Shown piece after piece: positions 17,425 through 25,710 of a stretch of 64,000 bases of DNA. Source of the stretch: Flavobacterium taihuense (GTDB lineage Bacteria; Bacteroidota; Bacteroidia; Flavobacteriales; Flavobacteriaceae); assembly GCF_019351435.1 (NCBI RefSeq), contig NZ_JAHWYN010000003.1, positions 1 through 64,000 on the forward strand, written 5' to 3'. The number at the start of each line of letters is the position of its first letter. Position 1 is the first letter of the stretch. The position numbers and the translations under genes are program-made. The notes beneath the pieces are model-generated. The model was not told the DNA's origin. It saw only the letters and a program-made list of their open reading frames with translations, and did no database searches.

Positions 17425-19188
17425 TTAAAGTTGGTAAAGAATCGCTTCATACGGTCTAAGTTCTCCCGTTTTTGATGGTGCTGCATAATTGTTGATTAAA
17501 ACTTTGGCTTTCGAAATGTTGATTCCAGTATTTGCGAAAGCATTTTTATCACTAAAGTTTAATAGCACCAATACTTTCTTGCCGTCTAATTCTCTGGTGT
17601 AGGCATATACATTTGGATTGTCTTTGTCCAAAAGAGTGTACTTCCCGTAAACTAGTACAAGATTGTTTTTACGTAATTTTACCATTTTTCTAAAATAATT
17701 CAACACCGAGTTGGGGTCTTTGTCTTGAGCTTCAGCATTCAAAGTAGTGTGATTGTCATTTACTTTTAACCAAGGAGTTCCAGTGGTAAACCCTCCATTG
17801 GTTGAACTATTCCATTGAAAAGGAGTTCTTCCGTTATCTCTTGCTCCGCCTGTTTTTTGATCTTCAATGAATTGTTTTAGATCGCCACCTGCATTTTTTA
17901 CTTTTTCGTATTCTGCAAAAACTTCAATATCACGATAATCTTCAATTTTATCAAACTTGGCATTCACCATTCCAATTTCGTCTCCGTTATAATAATATGG
18001 AGTTCCTCTCATTGAAAGTAAAAAAGTAGTCAGTAATTTTGAAGAATAATCATGAAACTCAGGCGAATCATTTCCCCATCGGGTTGCCATTCTTGGCTGA
18101 TCATGATTGCCTAGGTAGATGGTTCCCCAGCCTTTCGTTTGATAAACGGCATCCCAATCGGAGTAGATTTTTTTGAAATCGACTAAGGAATATGGTCCCG
18201 CTTTTTTGAAGTAACCAGGAACATATCCCAAATTGGTTCCTTCAAAATGGTAGCCCATGTTCAATTCTTTTCTGTCGGCATCCACAAAATTCAAAGCTGT
18301 TGAGGTAAGCATTCCTGCGCCTTCGGCCAATGACATGCAATCGTATTTACTTAAAACTTCACGATTCATTTCCTGAAGATATTCATGTAAATGAGGACCG
18401 CTTCCCATATAAACATCCCAACGGCCATGGTAGTTTTTGTCTAATTCTGCTTGTGTAATTACAGGAAAACTAGGATCTTTGGAAATAAAAGGAATCACAT
18501 CCATTCGGAAGCCATCGATACCTTTGTCTAACCACCAACGCATCATGCTGTAAATTTCTTGTCTTACTTTTGGGTTTTCCCAATTCAAATCGGGTTGTTT
18601 GAAATTGAAATAATGCAGGTAATAAGAGTCGGTAGTTTTGTCATATCTCCAACCACTTCCATCGGCTTCAAATGCTCCCGGGCGAAATGCCGGTTTTCCT
18701 TTTTCGGCTGGCCACCAGTGGTAATAATCTCGGTATGGATTGTCACGGGATTTTCGACTTTCTTGAAACCATTTGTGTTCGTCACTACTGTGATTGACAA
18801 CTAAATCCATCACGAGTTTGATTCCTCTTCGATGCATTCCTTTTAACAAAGCATCAAAATCCTGCATGGTGCCAAATTCTTTCATTATATTTTGATAATC
18901 AGAAATGTCATAACCGTTATCGGCATTTGGGGAGCTGTAAATAGGATTCAGCCAAATGATGTCGACACCCAAACTTTTGATATAATCCAATTTTGAAATA
19001 ATTCCTTTCAAATCGCCTACACCGTCTCCATCAGAGTCTTTGAAACTCCGCGGATAAATCTGGTAAACGACTGCTTCTTTCCACCATTTTCGGTCAATAG
19101 GCACTTTTTTTTCTTGAGCTGTCATAGTATTGCAAATGATAGTAATAAGGGAAACTAATAAGAGCGAAAATGTGGTATGTTTTTTCAT
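17425..19188 (-). CDS. GH13 alpha-glucosidase, exported paralogue (Val type, oligo-1,6-glucosidase-like)
   Basis: It encodes 587 residues with a signal peptide (cut near NTMTAQ), so it is periplasmic. Catalytic residues are Asp230 (GFRMDVIPF), Glu289 (LAEGAG) and Asp363 (GNHDQPR). Val231 after the nucleophile is the residue linked in the oligo-1,6-glucosidase literature to preference for alpha-1,6 bonds. Short insertions (for example about residues 247-262 and 320-335) set it apart from the other two paralogues. It follows the PfkB gene by 12 bp and probably releases glucose from isomaltose-type or mixed alpha-glucosides. Confidence 0.88.
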   Translation of the reverse strand: MKKHTTFSLLLVSLITIICNTMTAQEKKVPIDRKWWKEAVVYQIYPRSFKDSDGDGVGDLKGIISKLDYIKSLGVDIIWLNPIYSSPNADNGYDISDYQNIMKEFGTMQDFDALLKGMHRRGIKLVMDLVVNHSSDEHKWFQESRKSRDNPYRDYYHWWPAEKGKPAFRPGAFEADGSGWRYDKTTDSYYLHYFNFKQPDLNWENPKVRQEIYSMMRWWLDKGIDGFRMDVIPFISKDPSFPVITQAELDKNYHGRWDVYMGSGPHLHEYLQEMNREVLSKYDCMSLAEGAGMLTSTALNFVDADRKELNMGYHFEGTNLGYVPGYFKKAGPYSLVDFKKIYSDWDAVYQTKGWGTIYLGNHDQPRMATRWGNDSPEFHDYSSKLLTTFLLSMRGTPYYYNGDEIGMVNAKFDKIEDYRDIEVFAEYEKVKNAGGDLKQFIEDQKTGGARDNGRTPFQWNSSTNGGFTTGTPWLKVNDNHTTLNAEAQDKDPNSVLNYFRKMVKLRKNNLVLVYGKYTLLDKDNPNVYAYTRELDGKKVLVLLNFSDKNAFANTGINISKAKVLINNYAAPSKTGELRPYEAILYQL

Positions 19189-19200
19189 TTCAGTTGTTTT

Positions 19201-20109
19201 TTATTTTTTTAATGGATTCATAAAAGAATCAATGGTTGACTCGTTGATTTTGGGATTGGCTCCTTCTTTTTGTGCTACTAATGCTCCGATGGCACACGCA
19301 AAATCGATGGCGCTTTGAGGGGATTCTCCAGCTAATAATTTGCTTAAAAGTCCAGCCAAAAAAGAATCGCCAGCTCCAACTGTATCGGCTACTTTTATTT
19401 TGTAACCACTATTGTAGTAGAATTGATTGTTGTAATATAAAACGGCTCCATGACTGCCTTTGGTAACACAAATATGTTTGGTACTGGTTTGTTCTGCAAT
19501 AAAAAGCATGTTTTGTTCCAATGAATGAAAAGGTGATTGAAGAGATTCACTAATTTCATAAAGTTCATCATCATTAAATTTGATGAAATCGGCTTCATGC
19601 ATCAGATGATTGAGAACTTCTTTAGTATAAAAGGGAGCTCGTAAATTGACATCAAAAACAGCGTATTTTGCATAATTTATTAATTCAAATAAAGTGTTTT
19701 GAGAAACGGCATCCCTACAAACTAAACTGCCAAAAACTAATGCATCGGCTTTTTTTACAATAATTTCATCTTCTGGCGTTTCGATAATTTTATCCCAAGC
19801 TGCAGGATAATTTATAGTATAAGAAGCGGAACCTTTATCATTCAATTGTACGATGACTTCACCAGTTTTTAAGTCTTTGTCGACTTGTATGGAACTCGAA
19901 TTTACGTTGTGGTCTTTAATGTATTGCAGCAATTCTTTTCCTATCTCGTCATTTCCTATTCGACTTATTATTTGAGATTGTATTCCCAAAGAAGCTAGTC
20001 GAATAGCCACGTTTAATGGAGCTCCTCCAATTTTTTTATGGGTTGGAAAAACGTCAAACAAGACTTCTCCAAAACATACCACACTTATTTTTTGATTTGT
20101 TGCTTTCAT
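19201..20109 (-). CDS. PfkB-family carbohydrate kinase (probable fructokinase)
   Basis: It encodes 302 residues with the ribokinase fold. The N-terminal GEVLFDVFP and the GGAPLNVA motif are typical of fructokinases, and the C-terminal DTVGAGDSFLAG signature holds the catalytic Asp. It should phosphorylate fructose released by the GH32 enzyme encoded in the same operon. Its start codon overlaps the stop of the upstream MFS gene (ATGA overlap at 20106-20109), which implies translational coupling. A second PfkB kinase lies at 41962. Confidence 0.88.
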   Translation of the reverse strand: MKATNQKISVVCFGEVLFDVFPTHKKIGGAPLNVAIRLASLGIQSQIISRIGNDEIGKELLQYIKDHNVNSSSIQVDKDLKTGEVIVQLNDKGSASYTINYPAAWDKIIETPEDEIIVKKADALVFGSLVCRDAVSQNTLFELINYAKYAVFDVNLRAPFYTKEVLNHLMHEADFIKFNDDELYEISESLQSPFHSLEQNMLFIAEQTSTKHICVTKGSHGAVLYYNNQFYYNSGYKIKVADTVGAGDSFLAGLLSKLLAGESPQSAIDFACAIGALVAQKEGANPKINESTIDSFMNPLKK

Positions 20110-21434
20110 TCGGTAATCATTTTTTGTTCTAATTCTTCAAGTGATAATCCTTTGGTTTCGGGCATCATGAATAAAACAAATGTCAATTGCAATACCATCA
20201 TGAACGCAAAAAATGCAAAAATAGGCCAAGGGTTTTCGTGAAACATATCAATAACAACGGGACCGAGTAAAGTAATTAATGCGGCAAAAATCCAATGAAT
20301 ACTGGTGCCAAAGGATTGCCCTCGAGCACGAACTGTATTTGGGAATATTTCGGATATAAACACCCAAATTACAGCTCCCTGACCAATAGCGTGTGAAGCA
20401 ATAAAGACCAGAATGGATGTTAATAAAATGGTAGGTCCTGCATTGGTATTGAAAGCCCAAGCTATTATGCATAAGCTCAAAATATAACCAATACTGCCAA
20501 TAGTCATTAATAATTTTCTACCTAAAATATCAATCAAGCGCATTCCAATAATGGTAAAGACGAGGTTTATTGCACCTATGAGTATGGAATTCATCAAAGA
20601 TTCTTTGGAGCCTAATCCTGCCATTTCCAATATTTCCGGCGCATAGTATAAAATGAAATTAATGCCAGAGAGTTGGTTAAAGAAAGCAATTAAGAAAGCC
20701 AAGACGATTGGCCATTTGTATTTGTGGGTAAATAATTTTTCTTTTTCAGTGGAGTCGACCACATCTTTTTTGATTTCATTAAAATTTTCCAAAGCTTCTT
20801 CTTTAGAAAAAATCATTTCAAGAACTTTCAAGCCTGTTGCATCGTCTTTTTTGTTTAAAATTAGCCAACGTGGACTATCTGGAATTTGTAAAACAATGAT
20901 GCTGTAGATTAATGCGGGTACTGCAACAATGCCAATCATCCAACGCCAATCATTTGCACCGCTAAAACCTTCGAATAGATAATTGGAGAAAAAAGCAATC
21001 AGGATTCCAAATACAATATTGAATTGAAAAAGAGCAACTAGTTTTCCTCTGTTTTTGGCACTTGAAATTTCGGAGATATAAATAGGAGCTGCTACCGAGG
21101 AAGCTCCAACCCCAATTCCGCCTATGAATCTAAAAAAAGAAAAAACATACGGATTGGGAGCCAACGCCGAGCCTAATGCAGATATTAAGAATAAAATTCC
21201 AATCCATAACAAGGTTTTTTTTCTTCCCCATTTGTCACAAGGAATACCGCCAAACAATGCGCCTAAAACAGTTCCCCACAATGCCATCGACATGATGAAT
21301 AATCCGTGAAATAGGGGAGTTGTGTGCCATAATTCTTTGATAGGCAAGTTGGCACCTGATATAACTACAGTGTCAAAACCAAATAAAAAACCGGCGACCG
21401 CGACGGTTATGGACCATTTTTGTACGTTGTTCAT
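20106..21434 (-). CDS. MFS sugar transporter, sugar-porter family
   Basis: It encodes 442 residues with about 12 hydrophobic segments. GRKKTLLWIG between helices 2 and 3, PDSPRWLI after helix 6 and PETKGLSLEELE at the C-terminus are the signatures of the sugar-porter (XylE/GalP/GLUT-like) MFS family. It probably imports glucose or fructose across the inner membrane by proton symport. It follows the GH32 gene by 2 bp and overlaps the kinase gene, so hydrolysis, import and phosphorylation are encoded in order. Confidence 0.9.
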   Translation of the reverse strand: MNNVQKWSITVAVAGFLFGFDTVVISGANLPIKELWHTTPLFHGLFIMSMALWGTVLGALFGGIPCDKWGRKKTLLWIGILFLISALGSALAPNPYVFSFFRFIGGIGVGASSVAAPIYISEISSAKNRGKLVALFQFNIVFGILIAFFSNYLFEGFSGANDWRWMIGIVAVPALIYSIIVLQIPDSPRWLILNKKDDATGLKVLEMIFSKEEALENFNEIKKDVVDSTEKEKLFTHKYKWPIVLAFLIAFFNQLSGINFILYYAPEILEMAGLGSKESLMNSILIGAINLVFTIIGMRLIDILGRKLLMTIGSIGYILSLCIIAWAFNTNAGPTILLTSILVFIASHAIGQGAVIWVFISEIFPNTVRARGQSFGTSIHWIFAALITLLGPVVIDMFHENPWPIFAFFAFMMVLQLTFVLFMMPETKGLSLEELEQKMITE

Positions 21435-21436
21435 TT

Positions 21437-23059
21437 TTATTTTTTAGAGGGTTTGGATGTAGAGTTGGTTTCCCAAATACCTTTTATTTTAGCAATACTT
21501 AGGTTCTTTATTTCTTGATTTTCGTTGGACTGTATGCTTAATTTCATATAGGGTTTGTTGGGAAAAATTTGTTCTGTGAAGGAATAAACTCCGCCATTTA
21601 AGAAAATTTCTATTGATGACCAATCTAGAATAATTTGATATTCTAAAGTTGGTGTAGTCAGATTTGGTGTTTCGGTTTTATGAATTGATTTTCCAAAATT
21701 AGCTTCAAAATTGACCAATCCAGAATGGGTTCGGTCTATCGAAAAGGTATTCATTTTGTGGTCATAAATGAGGACTAATGAATCATTAACTTCATTCGAA
21801 AAAGTTAATTTTAAATTTTTGGCAAGAGCTTTAAAATCAATTTGAGATTGATTTAGATTATTGTATTCGAAAACTATTTTTCTACTTGCTTGAATAGTCA
21901 ATAATTCTTCTGAATACTCAGGGATTATAATTGTTTTCAATTGTTGGATTGGATTGTTTTTGAGAACATAATTATCGCCTATTTTTTCTAACGAAAGTTT
22001 TCTGGGCAAGGTCATGGCACTTCTCCAGTTTTTTGTAGGGGTGTTTCGAGCATACAGCCAATTACTCATCCAGCCAATAAAAATACGTTCGTTATTTGGA
22101 GCATCATTATAAGTTACACCAGCATAATTGTCGGTTCCGTAATCAATCCATCGAATGTCTTTTTGATTGGTTTTAAAACTTTTTCCATCATAATCTCCAA
22201 TGAAATATTGTGTTCCGGAACCTCCATTTGGAGCTCCGGGATTGATACTAATGAGTAAAACCCATTTTTCTGTTGTAGAATTTTCTACTTGGAGTTTAAA
22301 AAGATCAGGGCATTCCCAAACGCCACCATGGGCACCTCTGTTTTTGCCAAATTGACTCATGTATGTCCAATCAATCAAATTTTTTGAACTGTAAAATTGG
22401 GCATGATCTCCGGCAACCAGAGTTAAATTCCAAAGTTTCGTTTCTGGATTCCAAAAAACTTTAGGATCCCTGAAATCTTTTAAACTGTTGTTTCCTATAA
22501 TTGGATTTCCTTTGTATTTTGTCCAAGTTTCTCCTTCATCAAGGCTGTAAGCCAAACCTTGAGATTGCGTATTAATCTTCCCTGCCTTTTCGATTTCCAT
22601 GTTGTGATAAGTAAAAATGGCAATCATTGGTGGATTTTCAATAGTTCCCAGTCCTGAAGTATTATTGATATCGATTGCGGCACTTCCAGAAAAAATAAGT
22701 CCTAATTTGTCTGGGAATAAGGCGATTTTTTTGTGTTCCCAATGGATTAAATCTTTACTGGTAGCATGTCCCCAATGCATAGGTCCCCAAACAATGTCCC
22801 TTGGGAAATATTGATAAAACAAATGATAGGTTCCTTTGTAGAATAATAAACCATTAGGGTCGTTCATCCATTTTTTTTCTGGTGAAAAATGAAATTGTGG
22901 GCGAAAAGGTTCTTTGTAAAGCAAAACAGAATCGACTACAATTGTCTCTGTTGTAGGAATGGCTATTGTGTTTTTGTTTTCTGTTTTTTTACAAGAAAAT
23001 AACAATGCAAGTAGATTGAATGATAAAACGAATACGATTCGATGGATTTTCAATTGCAT
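21437..23059 (-). CDS. GH32 lipoprotein (invertase/levanase-type beta-fructosidase)
   Basis: It encodes 540 residues. A lipobox with Cys23 predicts a membrane-anchored lipoprotein at the cell surface or in the periplasm. The GH32 motifs are intact: WMNDPNG (64-70, nucleophile Asp67), FRDP (transition-state Asp198) and WECP (acid/base Glu249), followed by the usual C-terminal beta-sandwich (about 380-530). It should release fructose from sucrose or short fructans. It is the first gene of the minus-strand operon and is transcribed divergently from the GH65 gene, with a double operator between them. Confidence 0.92.
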   Translation of the reverse strand: MQLKIHRIVFVLSFNLLALLFSCKKTENKNTIAIPTTETIVVDSVLLYKEPFRPQFHFSPEKKWMNDPNGLLFYKGTYHLFYQYFPRDIVWGPMHWGHATSKDLIHWEHKKIALFPDKLGLIFSGSAAIDINNTSGLGTIENPPMIAIFTYHNMEIEKAGKINTQSQGLAYSLDEGETWTKYKGNPIIGNNSLKDFRDPKVFWNPETKLWNLTLVAGDHAQFYSSKNLIDWTYMSQFGKNRGAHGGVWECPDLFKLQVENSTTEKWVLLISINPGAPNGGSGTQYFIGDYDGKSFKTNQKDIRWIDYGTDNYAGVTYNDAPNNERIFIGWMSNWLYARNTPTKNWRSAMTLPRKLSLEKIGDNYVLKNNPIQQLKTIIIPEYSEELLTIQASRKIVFEYNNLNQSQIDFKALAKNLKLTFSNEVNDSLVLIYDHKMNTFSIDRTHSGLVNFEANFGKSIHKTETPNLTTPTLEYQIILDWSSIEIFLNGGVYSFTEQIFPNKPYMKLSIQSNENQEIKNLSIAKIKGIWETNSTSKPSKK

Positions 23060-23095
23060 TGTCTTTTGTGTTTAAGTTAAAAAAATATGGAATTA

Positions 23096-23103
23096 TAAAA
23101 TTA
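23096..23103 (-). promoter_or_regulatory. Candidate -7 element for the GH32 operon
   Basis: On the minus strand this reads TAATTTTA, one mismatch from TAnnTTTG, 36 bp before the GH32 ATG. Its first base is 42.5 bp from the nearer operator centre (23145.5), the same geometry as the three plus-strand promoters of this regulon. Confidence 0.45.
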
Positions 23104-23138
23104 GGATTCCTTTTTTAGTTATTTTCATTAATAAAAAT

Positions 23139-23172
23139 CGAAAACGTTTTCGGAGCTTCGAAAACGTTTTCG
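23139..23172. promoter_or_regulatory. Double LacI-type operator in the divergent GH32/GH65 promoter
   Basis: There are two perfect copies of CGAAAACGTTTTCG at 23139-23152 and 23159-23172, centres 20 bp apart (about two helical turns). Including flanks, 23135-23176 is a 42-bp palindrome with one mismatched pair. The CG-centred palindrome is the operator type of LacI-family regulators, and two such genes lie at 6609-8739. The site is upstream of both -7 candidates rather than over them, which favours activation. Confidence 0.8.
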
Positions 23173-23206
23173 ATTTAAATTTCAATGAGTTAAGGATTAA
23201 AAGTTT

Positions 23207-23214
23207 TAAGTTTG
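23207..23214 (+). promoter_or_regulatory. -7 element of the GH65 gene
   Basis: It reads TAAGTTTG, a full match to TAnnTTTG, 23 bp before the GH65 ATG. It begins 41.5 bp after the nearer operator centre. There is no TTG -33 element, consistent with a promoter that needs an activator. Confidence 0.55.
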
Positions 23215-23237
23215 AAGAGCTAATAAAAAAAGAAAAT

Positions 23238-25244
23238 ATGAATTCAAATGTAAAAGTGTTGTTTTTAGTTTTGTTGACTAGTTCAATGATGATAGGTCAG
23301 ACAAAATCAGATGAGTGGCATTTGTATGCTAATTCTAGAGAAAATTATTTTGGTGTGGCTATGGCCAATGGAAAAATCGGAATTGTTACTGATGATACTC
23401 CTTTAAAAACCAAAGAAATAATTTTGAACGGGGTGTATGATGGTAGCCCTGAAAATGGAATCAGTAGAATAGTTCGGGGTATTGAGTTTTTGAACCTTCA
23501 TTTGATTCTAGAAAATCAGGAAGTCAAATCCGACAATATTTCAAATTGGAGTCAGGTTGTCAATATGAAAGAAGGAACAAGTACAACTTCATTTTCATTT
23601 AAAGAAATGGCCAATATTGATTACACTATTTTAGCCAATAGAGCAGTGCCATATTCCGCGATGGCTATTATTGAAATTACTCCGAATAAAGACATTGAGG
23701 TTACGGCTAATAATTATATGACCGTTCCTGATGAACTAAAAGATGCAAAAAGTCAGTTTCGAGTATTGAAAGATAATCAGTATTTAATGCCTGTTTTTGG
23801 TACAACAGCCAAAACATTAACAGGGAAATACACAGTTTCAGCTTCGACTACTTTTCTGTTTGATGGAGAAAATGAATCTTTAAAACAAACGGGAAATGAA
23901 GTCGGTTTTACTAAAAAATTACTGAAAGGGAAAAAATACCGTTTTGCCATTGCTGGAGGAATTTGTACTTCAAGAGATTTTAATGATCCATTAAATGAAT
24001 CCGAAAGACAGCCAATTTATGCTTTGCAACAAGGAATCGATAATTTGTTGAATCGTCACAAGCAGGCCTGGCTCGAATTGTGGAATACCGGGGACATTCA
24101 AATAGATGGGGATCTGGATGCACAGCAGCGTGTTCGGTTTGCTTTGTACAATTTGTATTCCTTTAATCGTCCAGAAACCAGACAAAGTATTGCGCCTATG
24201 GGCTTGTCTTCGCAAGGATATAATGGGCATATTTTTTGGGATAGTGAACTTTGGATGTACCCTACACTTCTGGCTTTGCAACCGGATATGGCCAAATCGT
24301 GTTTGGACTATCGTTCGGATCGTTTAGAGAAGGCCAAGCAAAAAGCCACTATTTATGGATATAAAGGGGCGATGTTTCCTTGGGAATCAGATGATACAGG
24401 AGAAGAAGCTACTCCGACTTGGGCTTTGACAGGAATTTTTGAACAGCATATTACTGCGGATGTCGCCATTGCATTTTGGAATTATTACAGTTATACCCAA
24501 GACAAAGTGTGGCTTAAAAATGAATACAAGGTACTCAAGGAAACAGCTGATTTTTGGGTAAGCCGTGTTGTCAATAATGATGACGGTAGTTATTCAATTT
24601 TAAATGTGGTGGGTGCTGATGAGTATGCGCAACATGTCGATGACAATGCATTTACTAATGCCTCGGCTATAGAAGCTTTGAAAAATACGATTAAGGCTGC
24701 AGCCATTTTGAATGAACCCGTAAATCCAATGTGGATAGAGGTATCGAATAAGTTAATTATTCATTCCGAAAACGGAATTACCCAAAATTACAAAGGATAC
24801 AAAGGGCAAACAATCAAACAAGCCGATGTTAATTTGTTGGCTTATCCCTTGCACGTTATCACAGATAGAAAACAAATCGAAAAGGACTTAGACTATTATG
24901 CGGAAAAAATTGATAAAAAAGATGGACCAGCAATGGCTTCTGGAGTTTTATCAGTATTGTATGCTAGATTGGGAGATAAGGATAAAGCGTATGCTTACTT
25001 TGTTAAATCCTATTTGCCGAATAGCCGTCCGCCATTTGGAGTGTTTTCGGAATCGGCCAATAGTAATAATCCTTATTTTGCAACTGGTGCAGGTGCGATG
25101 CTTCAGGCTGTTATTTATGGTTTTGGAGGTGTGGAACAAACGGATAAAGGATTGCAGTACAATAAAGGGCTTTTGCCTAAGCAATGGAAATCCTTAACCA
25201 TAAAAGGGATTGGTGTTGACAATAGGACAATTACAATAAAATAG
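23238..25244 (+). CDS. Exported GH65 glycoside hydrolase
   Basis: It encodes 668 residues with a signal peptide (cut near MMIGQ), so it acts in the periplasm. The GH65 (alpha/alpha)6 core is clear: GHIFWDSELWMYP (Trp334, Asp335), GAMFPWES, and GADEYAQHVDDNAFTN with the presumed general acid Glu462, then KQADVNLL. The phosphorylases of this family bind phosphate with a Gly/His/Ser-rich loop near the C-terminus. Here that region reads FGVFSESANSN, with Glu605 placed to act as a base, so it is more likely a hydrolase than a phosphorylase. GH65 hydrolases include acid trehalases and the kojibiose hydrolase described from F. johnsoniae. The substrate is probably an alpha-glucobiose such as trehalose, kojibiose or nigerose. 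Confidence 0.85.
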   Translation: MNSNVKVLFLVLLTSSMMIGQTKSDEWHLYANSRENYFGVAMANGKIGIVTDDTPLKTKEIILNGVYDGSPENGISRIVRGIEFLNLHLILENQEVKSDNISNWSQVVNMKEGTSTTSFSFKEMANIDYTILANRAVPYSAMAIIEITPNKDIEVTANNYMTVPDELKDAKSQFRVLKDNQYLMPVFGTTAKTLTGKYTVSASTTFLFDGENESLKQTGNEVGFTKKLLKGKKYRFAIAGGICTSRDFNDPLNESERQPIYALQQGIDNLLNRHKQAWLELWNTGDIQIDGDLDAQQRVRFALYNLYSFNRPETRQSIAPMGLSSQGYNGHIFWDSELWMYPTLLALQPDMAKSCLDYRSDRLEKAKQKATIYGYKGAMFPWESDDTGEEATPTWALTGIFEQHITADVAIAFWNYYSYTQDKVWLKNEYKVLKETADFWVSRVVNNDDGSYSILNVVGADEYAQHVDDNAFTNASAIEALKNTIKAAAILNEPVNPMWIEVSNKLIIHSENGITQNYKGYKGQTIKQADVNLLAYPLHVITDRKQIEKDLDYYAEKIDKKDGPAMASGVLSVLYARLGDKDKAYAYFVKSYLPNSRPPFGVFSESANSNNPYFATGAGAMLQAVIYGFGGVEQTDKGLQYNKGLLPKQWKSLTIKGIGVDNRTITIK

Positions 25245-25260
25245 AAACAATTTTAGTATT

Positions 25261-25319
25261 GCCACAAACATGAAGTAACATTTTACGGAAAAATGAAATT
25301 TCGTGTTTGTGGCTTTTTT
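25261..25319 (+). terminator. Terminator after GH65
   Basis: A 14-bp stem (25261-25274 with 25300-25313, one mismatch) encloses a smaller hairpin and is followed by TTTTTT. It begins 17 bp after the GH65 stop and separates this gene from susC. Confidence 0.8.
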
Positions 25320-25581
25320 GTGCCAAATAGTTTGGGAAAATTTTTATTCAGCATTACAAATTCACTTACTTGAATATCAGAGTTTTGTAAATATATTGTT
25401 CAGCTACGAGACGATTTTATTTTTACCGTAAGTAAATACATTCAATTAAAGATTGGTTTTGCATTAAATTTTGAATATTGCAAATAAAATGGGTAAAAAT
25501 AATTAAATGTGTTTTTTTTACACTTTTTTATTTCATTATATTTTTTTATTTCTTAAAATTTTAACACTCTATTTTTGAAAT

Positions 25582-25617
25582 CGAAAACGTTTTCGGTACA
25601 ACTATAACGTTGTAGTT
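25582..25617. promoter_or_regulatory. Paired operator upstream of susC
   Basis: The first site is a perfect CGAAAACGTTTTCG (25582-25595). The second (25600-25617) is a different CG-centred palindrome, 18 bp with one mismatched pair, core TATAACGTTGTA. The centres (25588.5 and 25608.5) are exactly 20 bp apart, as in the GH32/GH65 operator, so the second is probably a degenerate copy of the same site. Confidence 0.7.
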
Positions 25618-25650
25618 TTGTTTTTCTTAAAATTTTCTTAATAAAATAAC

Positions 25651-25658
25651 TATGTTTG
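25651..25658 (+). promoter_or_regulatory. -7 element of susC
   Basis: It reads TATGTTTG (full TAnnTTTG match), beginning 42.5 bp after the nearer operator centre and 60 bp before the susC ATG. No -33 TTG lies at normal spacing. Confidence 0.55.
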
Positions 25659-25710
25659 ATTTTATATTTTAAACAAATAACCAAATTATTAACTAACTTA
25701 TTTATTACGT

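Larger units (their letters stand above)
25245..25710. other. Intergenic region between GH65 and susC, 466 bp
   Basis: It holds the GH65 terminator, an AT-rich stretch (25320-25575) in which I see no gene, the paired operator at 25582-25617, the -7 element at 25651 and a 52-base AT-rich leader before the susC start. Confidence 0.8.

Noticed and set aside
17412..17486. Longer N-terminus for the middle GH13 enzyme
   Set aside because: It overlaps the end of the upstream GH13 gene, and the signal peptide begins at 17411.
18559..18804. Open frames opposite the GH13 genes (also near 14320, 15131 and 16809)
   Set aside because: They recur at matching places in the paralogues because of shared codon patterns; the coding strand has full catalytic motifs.
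24098..24295. Antisense frames opposite the GH65 gene
   Set aside because: They have no signal, domain or promoter and lie over conserved GH65 codons.
23238..25244. GH65 as maltose or trehalose phosphorylase
   Set aside because: It has a signal peptide, and the phosphate-binding loop of phosphorylases is not present.
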